Under the pieces are notes generated by a model that ran no database searches, was not told where the DNA came from, and was given only the letters and a program-made list of their open reading frames with translations. The position numbers were made by a program, and so were the translations under genes. Source: Tupaia tana (taxonomy: Eukaryota > Chordata > Mammalia > Scandentia > Tupaiidae). Taken from it: a DNA stretch of 64,000 nucleotides. The stretch spans positions 12,333,383 to 12,397,382 of the forward strand of contig JAKSZU010000004.1 in NCBI GenBank assembly GCA_026018925.1. The letters are read 5' to 3'. This document shows positions 1-10,776 of the stretch, piece by piece (positions within the stretch are counted from its first letter, which is position 1; each line of letters starts with the position of its first letter).

Positions 1-294
1 TCCTAACCTGGTCTCCTTCACCAAGTCTAACCCGTCTTTGAACAGTGGATACAAAGTAAAAACAATGCCCTGTTGCTGTCCTGTAAGCAACAGTTTAGAA
101 TCTCTAAAGGATTACTTTTAGTGAGCAGAATTTAATGGATGGTGAATTTTATTTAAAGGACAAGTTGGCAGTGTTAAATTCTTTTTTAAATCAGTCCGTC
201 CCCCACCCAAATGCCGGTCCTCTGACGTTGGTATAGGTGGGGTATAAACGCCTTTCTTTGTCCATAGTTAACAAAGCTATAATGCCAGTTACCA

Positions 295-430
295 TTTGTT
301 GACCTCTTACTGGGCACGAGCTATAGGGTTTTGCATGCTTTGTCTGCCCAGGAGCTCTGTGGAGCTAGGATGAGTAACTTTGGCTCAGGGCAACAACTCC
401 AGCAGGTGAAGGAGTTGGCGTTCTCACTTG
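295..430 (-). mobile_element. Possible MIR fragment
   Basis: GTTGACCTCTTACTGGGCAC followed by a GCATGCTTTG stretch resembles the reversed MIR 3' half. Strongly decayed. Confidence 0.4.
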
Positions 431-549
431 GCTTCCTCGCTCCAAAGCCAAAGCTGTGTCCTTAATTAGAGTAAAGGAAGCTGGTACTTATAAAATTGTT
501 GAGAGGTAAAACATCTCATTTTAGCAAGCTTTATAAAAATTGATATTTT

Positions 550-832
550 GGGGACTAGCACTTAGTGTAATGACTATGTCGCTGAACTCCCATGTAGTCA
601 GTCGACTGTGGTTCGAGTCCAGACCCGGTGGCTTAAACTCATGCCGGGCGCGTGTGCATGCATGCCCAAGATCCCGAGAGGAGAATGGAGGAGAAGGGAT
701 TGTGGTGTGGCCACACCCCCTGGGGGTGATTTCTCACTTTCTATATCTCTGTCTCTGTCTTTCTGGCGAGCGCTCACGCCCTATAGCAAAAACAAAACAA
801 AACAGACAAACAAACAAAAATCTCTAAAATAA
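550..832 (+). mobile_element. SINE-A
   Basis: Head GGGGACTAGCACTTAGTG, B-box GGTTCGAGTCC, GAGGAGAATGGAGGAGAAGG, CCCTATAGCAAAAAC and an A-rich tail all lie in order. Confidence 0.93.
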
Positions 833-911
833 AATCGTTATTTTTTGGGAGAATTGAAGAAATGTTTTATAATTCCCCTTCCCCAAATACAGATAACTTA
901 CTAAAGTTATT

Positions 912-1049
912 AATTTTATTTCTTTTTAGAGAGATTTTTGTTATTGGGTGTGTGCACTTGCTGGAGAGACAGACAGCGAGAAATCACCCTCTAACGCGCT
1001 GCAGCCCCTTCCCCTCCACTGTCCTTTCGGCATCTTGGGCATGCACGCA

Positions 1050-1088
<39 letters not shown>

Positions 1089-1182
1089 GGTATGAGTTTT
1101 AAGCGGCTGGGTCTGGGGACTCAAACCATGGTTGTCTTATGTGGGAGTCCAGCCATGTAACCATTAGCCGTCTGCTGGTCCT
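912..1182 (-). mobile_element. SINE-A with expanded CA repeat
   Basis: Reversed order: T-rich tail, TTGGGTGTGTGCACTTGC, CA run, CTCAAACCATGG (B-box complement) and head CTGCTGGTCC. Confidence 0.88.
1053..1086. repeat. (CA)n microsatellite in a SINE-A
   Basis: About 17 CA units lie exactly where intact SINE-A copies have a short CGCACGCACA stretch, so it expanded from the SINE body. Confidence 0.9.
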
Positions 1183-1235
1183 ACTAACGTTATTCATTTA
1201 TTTTTAAAATTTATTTATTTACCCATTCATTAATT

Positions 1236-1373
1236 TTTAAAATTTGACCACAGAGAGAGACACACAGAGAGAAAGGGAAATTGAGAAAGCAAGCCACCAG
1301 CTCCAGGACTCAAACCATGTTCGGCCATTTGGGAGTGTCCAGTGCCTTAACCACCATAACACCTGCTGGTCCC
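1236..1373 (-). mobile_element. SINE-B
   Basis: Reversed AAATTTGACCACAGAGAG, AAGCAAGCCACCAG and CACCTGCTGGTCCC. Confidence 0.9.
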
Positions 1374-2564
1374 TGAAAGTATTTTTTGAAAGCAGAGTCC
1401 TGTGTCTAGTCATGAAGGGGACAGACAGGCCAAGTGAATGTTGCTGAGGTTTCAGTACTCGAGGAGTGCTTTCTTTAGTTGAAGAAACGGTGAAAGCACG
1501 TGAAAATAGCAAAAGCTAGCTTTTTGTTTTATATATACACATAGTTGGAGGTTAGTGAAGGAAGGCTCGTTATTGGCAGGACTCGTTGGAGATGACCAGG
1601 ACGGAGACGTGTGACTGGAGAACTGTCCGTCTTCCAGTCTGGTTAGGGTCTAGGGAAGGGCAGGTGGGAGGACTGCCCACCCCACAGCGGAGGGGAGAGC
1701 AGGACTGAGGCTCGCAGTAGAGCTGAGTACTCCGACTCCCGTACTTTTCTCTTTTGGCAGTAAAACACGTCTTGGAGGGAGTGCGTGTGACTGCAGTACT
1801 CGGGAGCTGTGTGCGCGTCTGCGCCAGGAAGCTTTCTTTGTGTGTGTGCGTGTGTGTGTGTGTGTGTGCACGCGCGTGTGCACGTGCCCTCGTGAGGGTG
1901 AGCAGCGTTGCGTTCAGGTCTCTGGGGATCTTCAGAGCCAAGGAGAAGCCGACTTTCCGAATGGGTTTCTGTGAAGTTGGCGCTGCGTGGCGCTTGTTGC
2001 ACGTTCTTCTTGGAAGCCACTCCCAGAGTCTTGGAGTCTGTGACAGATGTAGTGCATTTCTGACTGGACACCTGTGACGCAGCCACGTGGTAGCCCCTCA
2101 GACCCCGGTGTCTGAAGTGAGTCGTCCTTGGCTGGAGGGTCCCAGCACGGGCGCCACGCTTGTCTAGTCCAGACGCCGACTTCCAGAGGAGGGAAGGAAA
2201 GGGCCGGAAACGAGTGGGAGCTGTTTCATCCACTGTCTTCGGCAGCCCCTCATTCAGCGCCATACCCCGGCAGGTGTGACGGCACGTTCGTTTCAGGGTG
2301 GAAAGATTGGGCCGCTCGGTACTGCATGGCTGTGTCTGTTGGGAAGGCTGGCTGCCTCCCGGGCTGGTTCTGTGTGCGCGGGCTGTGCTCCTGTGAGTGA
2401 GTGGCCCTGCCTGCGCGGCTGCAGCCTGGCTGCTCACCAGGGCCTCGGCTGCTCACCAGGACCTTGGAAGGGCGCAGCTCAGAGCCAAGTGCAGAGCACC
2501 TGAGGGCCTCGCACACAGAGGAGCCTGGCTGGTTGTATCATTGGTTTTCCTTCTTTGTTTTTAT
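1374..2564. other. Intron, no recognised feature except a (TG)n run
   Basis: Moderately GC-rich intron. The overlapping reading frames here carry no family motif that I know and are not conserved-looking. Confidence 0.6.
1838..1870. repeat. (TG)n microsatellite
   Basis: An interrupted TG run in otherwise unassigned intron. Confidence 0.85.
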
Positions 2565-2775
2565 TTAGATTTCGTTGTACGATGAGTGTGGGGCTGATCA
2601 GAGAGACATAGGAGGCGAGAGGTCAGCTCCCTGCAGTCCTCTCTCATCCGTTCTCCTCTTGGGGTTTTGGGTACGTGACGGGTGTATTTTTCAAATCACC
2701 AGGTTTGGGACTCAAGCTGTGCAGTCGGTTGTGGGAGGTGCCAGAGGTGCCTTCACCACCTGCTGCCGTCTCCTG
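2565..2775 (-). mobile_element. SINE-A, old and diverged
   Basis: CTGATCAGAGAGACATAGG, TCATCCGTTCTCCTCTTGG, a GTATTTTTCAAATCACCAGG block and CTTCACCACCTGCTG keep the reversed order, but the head is decayed. Confidence 0.6.
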
Positions 2776-3070
2776 CATACTTGGTTTTCTAACTTTTAAG
2801 AAGCAGGGACTTTTTTCTTTTTCAGATTTTTAAGTATTTTACATGTAGTAAACTTAACTTCCAGGGAAGTCAGGGCAGTACTGGGTAATACCTTTTTCTG
2901 GAATAGGCGAAATGCTTAGAAGTGGCGGCCGTCACCTTTGACTGGAAAGCTGAAGCGCAGTGGGCTTGTCCATGGCAGGGAGCGCTACTAGAGCTGACGG
3001 GGGGGGGGGGGAGCCTGGAGAGCGCTCCTGAGTGCAGGCGGTAGTGGCCCCACCCTGTTCCAAACAGGTG

Positions 3071-3339
3071 GGGAGCCAGCAGTTGACGTAATGGCCGTGT
3101 TGCTGGACTCCCACGTAGTCGACCATGGTTGGAGCTCCGGACCTGGTGGCTTAAACTCATGCCGGGCGCGTGTGCGTGCGTGCCCAAGATCCCTGGAGGA
3201 GAATGGAGGAGAAGGGATTGTGGTGTGGCCATCCCCCCTGAGGGGTGATTTCTCGCTTTCTGTCTCTCTGTCTCTCTCTGTCTGTCTGGAGAGCGCATGT
3301 GCCCTATAGTGAAAACCTCTCCAAAAAAAAAAAAAAAAA
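3071..3339 (+). mobile_element. SINE-A, young
   Basis: Near-intact head GGGAGCCAGCAGTTGACG through CCCTATAGTGAAAACCTCTCC and a run of A. AGGTGGGG occurs before the head and after the tail. Confidence 0.95.
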
Positions 3340-3745
3340 GGTGGGGCATATCTAGTTAGAGTGGCAGAGTCTCAGCAGCTGGTGTGCAAGAGCTCCATGC
3401 ATTGCATGCATGTGAGACTCCAGGATGGCTGTCGGGAGGAGTTTGGTTGTGACTGGGAGAGCTGGTCAGCCCAATAAAGGTTAGACTCGATGAGGTAGAG
3501 ATCACACTTGGCCAGAACCCTGGAGCTCCACTCTCAGCCTTGGCTCACACTCATTGCCTGGGGTGAGCTTGTCCCCACCTGTAAGGCAGAGATGTTGGGC
3601 CTATGTGTTTTTCCAGGACCGTCTCAGGGCTAAGATTCTTGGAGTTTGCCCTTATTTCTGACTTTGTAAAGACAGGAAAAAGGAATAATTTTTTTTTTTT
3701 TAAATAGAGATTTGCCCAAGGGGATCTAAAAATACCCTTTTCTGT

Positions 3746-3899
3746 GCTTCAGGTGACGTGGTGGTTGAGGCATTGGATTCCCACATGGTCGACCATGGTT
3801 TGAATCCTGGTCCTGGCAACTTGCTCTCTCTCTCTCTTTCTCTTATGAGTGCACATGCCCCATAGCAAGTTAAATAATAATAAAAAATAATTAATTAAA
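3746..3899 (+). mobile_element. SINE-B with SINE-A-like end
   Basis: Head GTGACGTGGTGGTTGAGGC, CT tract, then ATGAGTGCACATGCCCCATA. AAATACCCTTTT and AAATGCCCTTTT flank it. Confidence 0.85.
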
Positions 3900-4382
3900 A
3901 AAATGCCCTTTTAGAGTGAATTTCCCCTTGTGAATTGAGGACCTGTAACTACCCCTTGGGTTCTGTAGCTGCCCAAGACTGCGAAAGTGTGCAGCAGGGT
4001 CATGAGAAGGTCCTTCTGGACCCCAGGCTTGAGGGACCTGATGCAGAGCAGAGGACTGGCCTGTTAAATTTGAGAAAAATTTATTGGAACCCCCCATTGT
4101 AAGTAATGGTATCTAGTGCACACCCCACTTTAAGCCAGAAAACAGCCTCTATGATCCACAGCACACCTACCGTGACCATAGCACACAACACTGTAAACCT
4201 CAGCACGAAACTATGACACTCCGCACACCCCACTTACACTCTCTCCTCCATTATGGCAAACAGGTCTCATCGAAGCTAAGGCTTTGGGGTAGCTAAAGTA
4301 CTCCTAGTGTCCACAGCCCTTGAAGGACCCGTGTATAATGATGGTTCCTGGCTATTACAAGAAGCTCAGTTGACTCAAATGG

Positions 4383-4652
4383 GATTTTTCTTTTCTTCTT
4401 TTTTTGGAGAAGTTTTGCTATAGGGCATGGGTGCTTGCCAGAGAGACAGAGAGAGACAGAGAGACAGAAAGTGAGAAATCACCCCCCATGGGGGATAGCC
4501 ACACCACAATCCCTTCTCCTCCATTCTCTCAGGATCTTGGGCACACACGCACATGCGCCTTGAGTGAGTTTAAGCCACCAGGTGCAGGACTCGAACTGCA
4601 GTCGACTACATGGGAGTCCAGTTACATCGTCATTATGCTAACTGCTGGTCCC
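4383..4652 (-). mobile_element. SINE-A
   Basis: Reversed full-length copy, CTATAGGGCATGGGTGC to CTAACTGCTGGTCC. TCAAATGG is duplicated at 4375 and 4653. Confidence 0.95.
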
Positions 4653-4846
4653 TCAAATGGATTGTTTTGAAAAGGAGATATATTGTCTACTAGGAGGACC
4701 AAAGAGCCATTTTTAGAGAGGCGAAGAAAAATAAATAAAACCCTGAGGTGTATCAGTATGTCTGACTAAGTGGCATGATGACTCCCTTTTTCCAAAAAGT
4801 AGCTTTTGCATACCAACAGGAGGAGTAAAAGCGGCCTGGTTCTCTT

Positions 4847-5115
4847 TTTTTTTTTTTTTAAGAGGTTTTTGCTATAGGGCGCGTGCGCTCACCAGACAGA
4901 GAGAGACGGAGAGACAGAAAGCGAGAAGTCACCCCCCCCCCCCCAGGGGGCATGGCCACACCGCAGTCCCTTCTCCTCCATTCTCCTCTCGGGATCTTGG
5001 GCACGCACACACACACGCTCGGTGTGAGTTTTAAGCCACTGGGTCCAGGACGTGAACTGTGGTTGACTACGTGGGAGTCCAGCCACATAGCCATTACACT
5101 AACTGCTGGTCCCCT
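4847..5115 (-). mobile_element. SINE-A, young
   Basis: CTATAGGGCGCGTGCGCTC through CTAACTGCTGGTCCCC. 13-bp GCCTGGTTCTCTT is duplicated at 4834 and 5116. Confidence 0.96.
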
Positions 5116-5179
5116 GCCTGGTTCTCTTAACCTTGTGCTAATACCATGTGGTTTGAGGGCTTTTCCCACATCTTGCTCT

Positions 5180-5423
5180 CTTTTCTTTTTAAATTTATGG
5201 GAAGGCATGTACACTTGTCAGAGAAAGAGATGGAGAGAAAGTGAGGAAACTCTCCTCATGGGGGAGGGTCATGCCGTGAGCTCCTCTTCTCCACTTCCTT
5301 TTAGGATTTAAGCCAGCCGTGCGCACGATCCTGGTGGCTTGTTTTTCAAGTCAACGGGTTTGGGACTTGAACCAGAGTTGGACAGGTGGGACTCAGCCAC
5401 CTTAACCACCATGCCACCGGCTA
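5180..5423 (-). mobile_element. SINE-A, older
   Basis: GGCATGTACACTTGTCAGAG, TTTCAAGTCAACGGG and CACCATGCCACCGGCT. CCCACATCTTG flanks both sides. Confidence 0.82.
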
Positions 5424-5999
5424 CCCACATCTTGTTCTTGAAGTATAACGATCACTTTAGTAAAGTATAGGTAGCTAGCTAGGCCACGTGGCCTGGGGAG
5501 GAGCAGGGTTGTAGTAAGTGGTTTGTCTGTATCAGGTAATGACAATGTGGGAGGGGTGAGTCGGCTATTTATAAGTATTGTTTCTGGAAGTTCTTGGGAC
5601 CCCATTGTGGTTTTGACATGGAGATTGGGTGTTTTAATTGGAGACAGTCTTCTAACCCTTGAAATGTGGATACAGGTGGCGTTCAGAACCCACTTTCCCC
5701 ACCTCGAGGCCGGTATGTTTGCCTTCTGTCGAAGGCCATCCCACCTGTCTCTGTCTCTGTGTGTGGGGGAAGGGCTGTGTTGGACATCGGAACCCAGCAC
5801 GTGTGCTCCGGTGCAGAACTAGCTGGTCTGCACAGTGCTCAATCTGTCCTTATCAAATTGTCCCCTTTCATCCACTCCTTTGGCTAAAATGTTACCATTT
5901 TTCATGTGTATCAGTGTGCGTTATTTGAGGTTAAGCCACCTAAATAAGTACATATGCATAACATATACATTCTCAATATCCACATCTATCTTTTTTAGA
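5424..5999. other. Intron, nothing recognised
   Basis: Between two - strand SINEs. I see no repeat or gene signal. Confidence 0.6.
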
Positions 6000-6146
6000 A
6001 CTATTTAATTGTATTTATTCATTCAGTTTAATTTGACCATAGAGAGAGAAAAAGTAAGAAAGCAAGTCATCAGGTATAGGACTCAAACCATAGATGACCA
6101 TGTGGGAGTGTCCAGCACCTTAACCACCATGCCACCTGCTGGTCCT
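6000..6146 (-). mobile_element. SINE-B
   Basis: TTTAATTTGACCATAGAGAG, AAGCAAGTCATCAGG and CACCTGCTGGTCC in reverse. Confidence 0.9.
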
Positions 6147-6221
6147 AATATTCATCTCTATTTAATATCATTAATTATATGACTGTCCCAGCAGGTGTTT
6201 CAGTTGTTATTCCCATTTAAA

Positions 6222-6388
6222 AAAATATTTAACTTAATTTATTAACTTTGATGGGGTAAGGTGGCGGGGAGAGTATGAGAATGAGAATGAATGAAAGAAA
6301 GGGTGAAAGCCACCAGGTCTGGGACTTGAACCATGGTCGGAAATGTGGGAGTTCAGCGGCCTCCACCACCACTGCACCTGTCAACCCC
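6222..6388 (-). mobile_element. SINE-B, diverged
   Basis: AT-rich tail, GCCACCAGGTCTGGGACTTG and CTGCACCTGTCAACCCC; the middle is irregular (GGGGTAAGGTGGCGGGG). Confidence 0.8.
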
Positions 6389-6767
6389 CTTCTTCCCCCT
6401 TTTTAGAAGAAGAATATGAGACCCAATGTCAGTTGACTGCACGTCAGGTCGCTAGTGTCACGATGTGTCCTGTCTAACACGTCCTGTCCTATGAGGCTCA
6501 GCAGTGGTTGGGCTGCACGCCATGGAGCACTTGCTGTTCTGGTTCTCACTTCACATCGATGTAGGGTCGCAGTCCTGACAGGTGAGGGCACAGAGGCTGG
6601 CTGGTCAGTAAATACTGGTTGCATTTTCTGTTTAGATGACTTTTCTATCCTTAGAGATGTGGAAGAAAATATAAAGATAAAGCTGGAACAGCATTTGTCC
6701 AACCCACTTTGCAAATGTGTACATTTTGGAGCTATTCAGTAGTTACTGTTGCAAGCGGGAGTTTTTT

Positions 6768-7036
6768 CTTTTTCTTTTTTTTTTTTTTTTGAGAGGTTTT
6801 TGCTATAGGGCGCGTGCGCTCACTAGACAGAGAGAGACAGAGAGATAGAAAGCGAGAAATCACCCCCCAGGGGGGGATGACCACACTGCAATCCCTTCTC
6901 CTCCATTCTCCTCTCGGGATCTTGGGCACGCACACACACGCGCCCGGCGTGAGTTTAAGCCACCGGGTCCGGGACTCAAACCGCGGTTGACTACGTGGGA
7001 GTCCAGCGACATAACCATTACGCTAACTGCTGGTCC
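6768..7036 (-). mobile_element. SINE-A, first of a three-copy tandem array
   Basis: GAGGTTTTTGCTATAGGGCG to GCTAACTGCTGGTCCC. Its 5' end abuts the poly-T of the next copy. Confidence 0.95.
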
Positions 7037-7313
7037 CTCTTTTTTTTTTTTTTTTTTTTTTTGAGAGGTTTTCGCTATAGGGCATGTGTGCTTGCCAGAC
7101 AGAGAGAGAGACATAGAGACAGAAAGCGAGAAATCAACCCCCAGGGGGTATGGTCACGCCACAATCCCTTCTCCTCCATTCTCATCTTGGGATCTTGGGC
7201 ACGCACACACACGCGCCCGGCGTGAGTTTTAAGCCACCGGGTCCAGGATGCGAACCGCGGTCGACTACGTGGGAGTCCAGCGACATAGCCATTATGCTAA
7301 CTGCTGGTTCCCC
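7037..7313 (-). mobile_element. SINE-A, second of the array
   Basis: Long T-run, CTATAGGGCATGTGTGCTTG, head GCTAACTGCTGGTTCCC; same orientation as its neighbours. Confidence 0.95.
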
Positions 7314-7559
7314 TTTTTCTTTTTTGGGGGGAGGTTTTTGCTAAAGCGCGCGTGCGCTTGCCAGAAAGACAGAGAGAAACAGTGAGAAATCACCTCCCCC
7401 AGGGGGGATGCCCATGCCGCAATCCCTTCTCTTCCATTCTTCTCTCAGGATCTGGGCACACGCACCCGGCGTGAGTGTAAGCCTCTGAGTCCAGGACTTG
7501 AACCGTGGTTGACTACATGGGAGTCCAGCAACATAGCTATTACATCAACTGCTGGTCCC
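7314..7559 (-). mobile_element. SINE-A, third of the array
   Basis: TTTTTGCTAAAGCGCGCGTG to CATCAACTGCTGGTCCC. Loss of TATA in CTATAGGG separates it from the other two. Confidence 0.94.
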
Positions 7560-8044
7560 AGCAAGCTCTGTGTTTATAAGATGAATAATAAGTCAACGAT
7601 GCTGATAGCGTCCAGGTTGAATCCGATATAAGGCCTTTGTCACACCCAGTCTTTTGTTTAGCCTGGTCAGCAGGCTGTGTGCTTTGGCCATTGCTGGGGC
7701 ACTGGCACAGCATCCATCATACACAGTGCTCGTAGGGAACTGGAGTTCCTTTTTGTTACGTTCTTGTTCAAGCTTGTAGTAAATGATGTTGTGTACAGTT
7801 ACTTCTCGTTGACTCTCATTTTGATGATTAGGAACCAGAACACCAAAACTAACACATTATGTTTCAAGTAGCTAATGTCTGCTGTGCTCTCATCATCGTG
7901 AAGCACAAGGGGAAAGTCGCTCCTTTCTGTCTTGGTATTCTCTGCAGCTGTCGTACAGAGGGGCTATGTATGAAATTAAAACAGGAACTTGTCCTTTCTG
8001 GCATACTGAGATCTCCATTTTGTCATTTAGTAATTAAAAAATAC
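7560..8044. other. Intron, nothing recognised
   Basis: AT-rich. A TTTGATGATTAG word was checked as a possible snoRNA C box, but no D box or terminal stem follows. Confidence 0.6.
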
Positions 8045-8245
8045 GGGAACAGCAGTTAGTGTAATGGCTATGTTGCTGGACTCCCCTGTAGTCTACTGTG
8101 GTTTGAGTCCTGGATTCGGTGGCTTAAACTCACACCAGGCGCGTGTGCGTGCGTGCCCAAAATCTCGAGAGGAGAATGGAGGAGAAGGGATTGCATTGTG
8201 GCCATTTCCCCTGTGGGCTGATTTCTTGCTAAAAGTAAAAAATAC
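8045..8245 (+). mobile_element. SINE-A, 3'-truncated
   Basis: Head GGGAACAGCAGTTAGTG and body to GCTGATTTCTTGCTAAAAGT. The pyrimidine tract and CTATAGC signature are missing. Confidence 0.9.
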
Positions 8246-8410
8246 TCTGAGGCCAGCCAGGTGCATGGGTGGGATTGAGAATTTGGTCCCATCTTCTTTC
8301 TCCTGTCAGGAAATTCTTTGTTCCCCGTGGTGGGGCAAGGTCACAAAGCAGTCTGGATGTCTCACTTTTACATGTGACTTTCATAGGTTCCCTACATAAG
8401 CCGTGTGCTC

Positions 8411-8645
8411 CTTTTGTTTTGTTCTGAGATATTTTCACTACAGGGTGCATGTGCTTGCTGGAGAGACAGACAGACAGAATGGGAATGGCCATGCCTCAGT
8501 CTCTTCTCCTCCATTCTCTCATCGGAATTTTGGGTACACACACGCACACACACACACACCCAAGTCTAGCTTTTGTCTGGGACTCAAACCGCAGTCGACC
8601 ATGTGGGAATCCAGCGATGTAACCATTAGGCCATTTGGTGGTCCC
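8411..8645 (-). mobile_element. SINE-A
   Basis: TTTTCACTACAGGGTGCATG, a CA-rich body, CAAACCGCAGTCGACC and ATTTGGTGGTCCC. Confidence 0.88.
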
Positions 8646-8798
8646 AGCCCCTTTTGTATACAAGGCTCTCAAGCATTCCTACAGGAATTATTTATGAAAT
8701 TAATAAATGGGTAGGCTAATTATATTCTGACAGGTGTGTGCTTATACTCTGTATCGAATCCTGTTTTTATACATCTATTAAAAATATGGCCTTATTGG

Positions 8799-8958
8799 GT
8801 CCAGCAGGTGGCGTGGTGGTTAAGTTGCTGGACACTCCCACATGGCTGACCATGGTTTGAGTTCTGGACTTGATGGCTTGCTTCCTCACTTTCCCACTCT
8901 CTCAGTGTTTCTCTCTGGTCAAATGAAAATAATGAAAAAATAAAATCAAATAATTTTT
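8799..8958 (+). mobile_element. SINE-B
   Basis: GGTCCAGCAGGTGGCGTGG, TGGCTTGCTTCCTCAC and TCTGGTCAAATGAAAATAA. Its A-tail faces that of the next copy. Confidence 0.92.
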
Positions 8959-9106
8959 TTTAAAAAAATATTTATGTATGTTTAATTTAATTAATTAATT
9001 TATTTTAATTTTGACCAGAGAGACAGAGAAAGTGAGAAAGCAAGCTACCAGGTCCAGGACTCAAACTGTGGTGGACCAAGTGGGAGTGTCCACGCCACCT
9101 GGTCCC
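8959..9106 (-). mobile_element. SINE-B, tail-to-tail with the previous copy
   Basis: AATTTTGACCAGAGAGACAG, GCAAGCTACCAGG and ACGCCACCTGGTCCCC. The 5' end is slightly shortened. Confidence 0.9.
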
Positions 9107-9339
9107 CCACTCTTAGGAAACGAGATATCCTTTTTTTCCTTTAAACATGGTGTGAAAGCTCAGAGCCATCTATGCGGCTGCCATCCCGCCGCATACACAC
9201 AGGCCCTTGCCCACCATTTGCCCACCATTTACCCCCAGACTCTGGCAGTGACCCTCCTTAGGCTCCTAGCATACATTCGCGTTCCCTTCCCCATTTCTCG
9301 GAGGGCTGTCAGAATAATCTGGAAAAATAATGTTTATGA

Positions 9340-9580
9340 AGGCTAGCTGGTGGCATGGTGGTTGAGGCTACTGGATCCCACATGACTGACTTCTTGGTTG
9401 GAGTCCCGGACCCAGGGTTGTGAGGAACACACTGGGCACGTGCTGAAAACTGTCTAAAAGAGAGATGGAGAGAAGGGGCTATGGCGTGGCTGTCCTGCAT
9501 GGGGTGCTTCTCACTCTCTCCCTCTTGCTCTCCTCCTGGCAAGTGCACGTGCCCTCTTGCAGGATTGTGAAAAATGGTAA
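9340..9580 (+). mobile_element. SINE-A, older
   Basis: GGCTAGCTGGTGGCATGGTG, GGAGTCCCGGACCC, AAGTGCACGTGCCCTCTTGC. Body rearranged (AACTGTCTAAAAGAGAG). Confidence 0.8.
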
Positions 9581-9983
9581 TTTGTATGACGTTGCTCCCT
9601 GTTCCTGCCTGTTATTTAGAGCCGCACTCCTTGGCTCACTGCAGTGAGTGCGTCCTCTCTGGCACCTGGCGATCATGTTTTGCCTCTTGCGTCCTCGTAG
9701 TGCTCCCCCGTGCTGATGGCCAGTGTCGACGTGGGTACCTGTCCACGTTGCACTGCCTCGCCCACCCCCACCCCCACCCCCATGTTGCAGGTCATGAAGT
9801 TAACAGTTTACCGCGCTCTCGGACAGCATCAGCCTGATCCCCTGCTTTTCTTTTTCTTTTTAAAAATTCTTTCAGGGCTAAATGATTGTCTGTTACTAAT
9901 TTTCATTATTTCCAGTAGTGGCCAGTACAAACTGCTTTTCAGGGTATCTTTTTTTTTTTTTTTTAAGAATTATTTTTGGGGGT

Positions 9984-10135
9984 GTTGACCAGGTGGCATG
10001 GTGGTTAAAGTAGTGAACACTCCCACGTGGCCAACCAGGATGGTCCTGGTGGCTTGCTTTCTCACCCCCCCCCCCCCCCCATGGCTCTTTCTGGTCAAAT
10101 AAAAATGAATGAACGAATAAATAAAATAATTATTT
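9984..10135 (+). mobile_element. SINE-B, poly-C variant, nested
   Basis: Head TGACCAGGTGGCATGG, GGCTTGCTTTCTCA, a C-run, then TCTGGTCAAATAAAAATG. Inserted in the T-rich tail of the copy at 10325. Confidence 0.92.
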
Positions 10136-10136
10136 T

Positions 10137-10284
10137 GGGAACAGCAGTTGGCATGGTGCTTAAGGGCACTGGGTTCCCATATGGCTGGCCGTGGTTCGAG
10201 TCTCATACCTGGTAGCTTACTTTTTCCCCTTCCTCCCACTCCTGTCCTTCTCTGGTCAAATTAAAATAAATAAAATAATTATTT
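10137..10284 (+). mobile_element. SINE-B, nested
   Basis: GGGAACAGCAGTTGGCATGG, GTGGTTCGAGTC, TCTGGTCAAATTAAAATAAA. Follows the previous copy head to tail. Confidence 0.92.
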
Positions 10285-10324
10285 TTATATATGAATATAA
10301 TATTAAGATATATAAAATATAAAT

Positions 10325-10480
10325 ATTTTTGTTTTGACCAGAGAGGAACAGAGCAACAGAACGAGAAAGTGAGAGAGAGGATGGAAAGCGAGAAAGCAAG
10401 CCGCCAGGGCCAGGACTGGAACCGTGCTTGGCCATGTGGAAGTCCAGTGCCTTTAATCACCACACCACCTTTCGGCCCCT
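10325..10480 (-). mobile_element. SINE-B split from its tail (tail at 9950-9983)
   Basis: TTTTGACCAGAGAGGAACAG to ACCTTTCGGCCCC. TTCAGGGTATCTT occurs at 9941 and again just after its head, so it is the host of the two + copies inserted in its tail. Confidence 0.85.
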
Positions 10481-10510
10481 CTTCAGGGTATCTTTAAGTA
10501 GTAGTTTCTT

Positions 10511-10776
10511 TTTTTTTTTTTTTTGAGAGATTTTTGCTATAGGGCGCGTACGCTCGCCAGACAGACAGAGAGAGACAGAGAGACAGAAAGCGAGAAATCA
10601 CCCCCCACGGGGGATGGTCACGCCGCAATCCCTTCTCCTCCATTCTCCTCTCGGGATCTTGGGCACGCACGCACAGGCACCCAGCGTGAGTTTTAAGCCA
10701 CCGGGTCCGGGACACGAACTGCGGTAGACTATGTGAGAGTCCAGCAACATAGCCATTACGCTAACTGCTGATTCCC
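10511..10776 (-). mobile_element. SINE-A, young, perfect duplication
   Basis: CTATAGGGCGCGTACGCTCG to CTAACTGCTGATTCCC. 14-bp AGTAGTAGTTTCTT lies at 10497-10510 and 10777-10790. Confidence 0.97.

Noticed and set aside
550-760. Possible tRNA genes at SINE heads
   Set aside because: A and B boxes are present, but the heads do not fold into full cloverleafs with a proper anticodon stem and are always followed by the SINE body and tail.
1643-2437. 264-codon frame on - with His/Thr runs
   Set aside because: The His/Thr run is the translated (TG)n repeat; the remainder has no similarity that I recognise.
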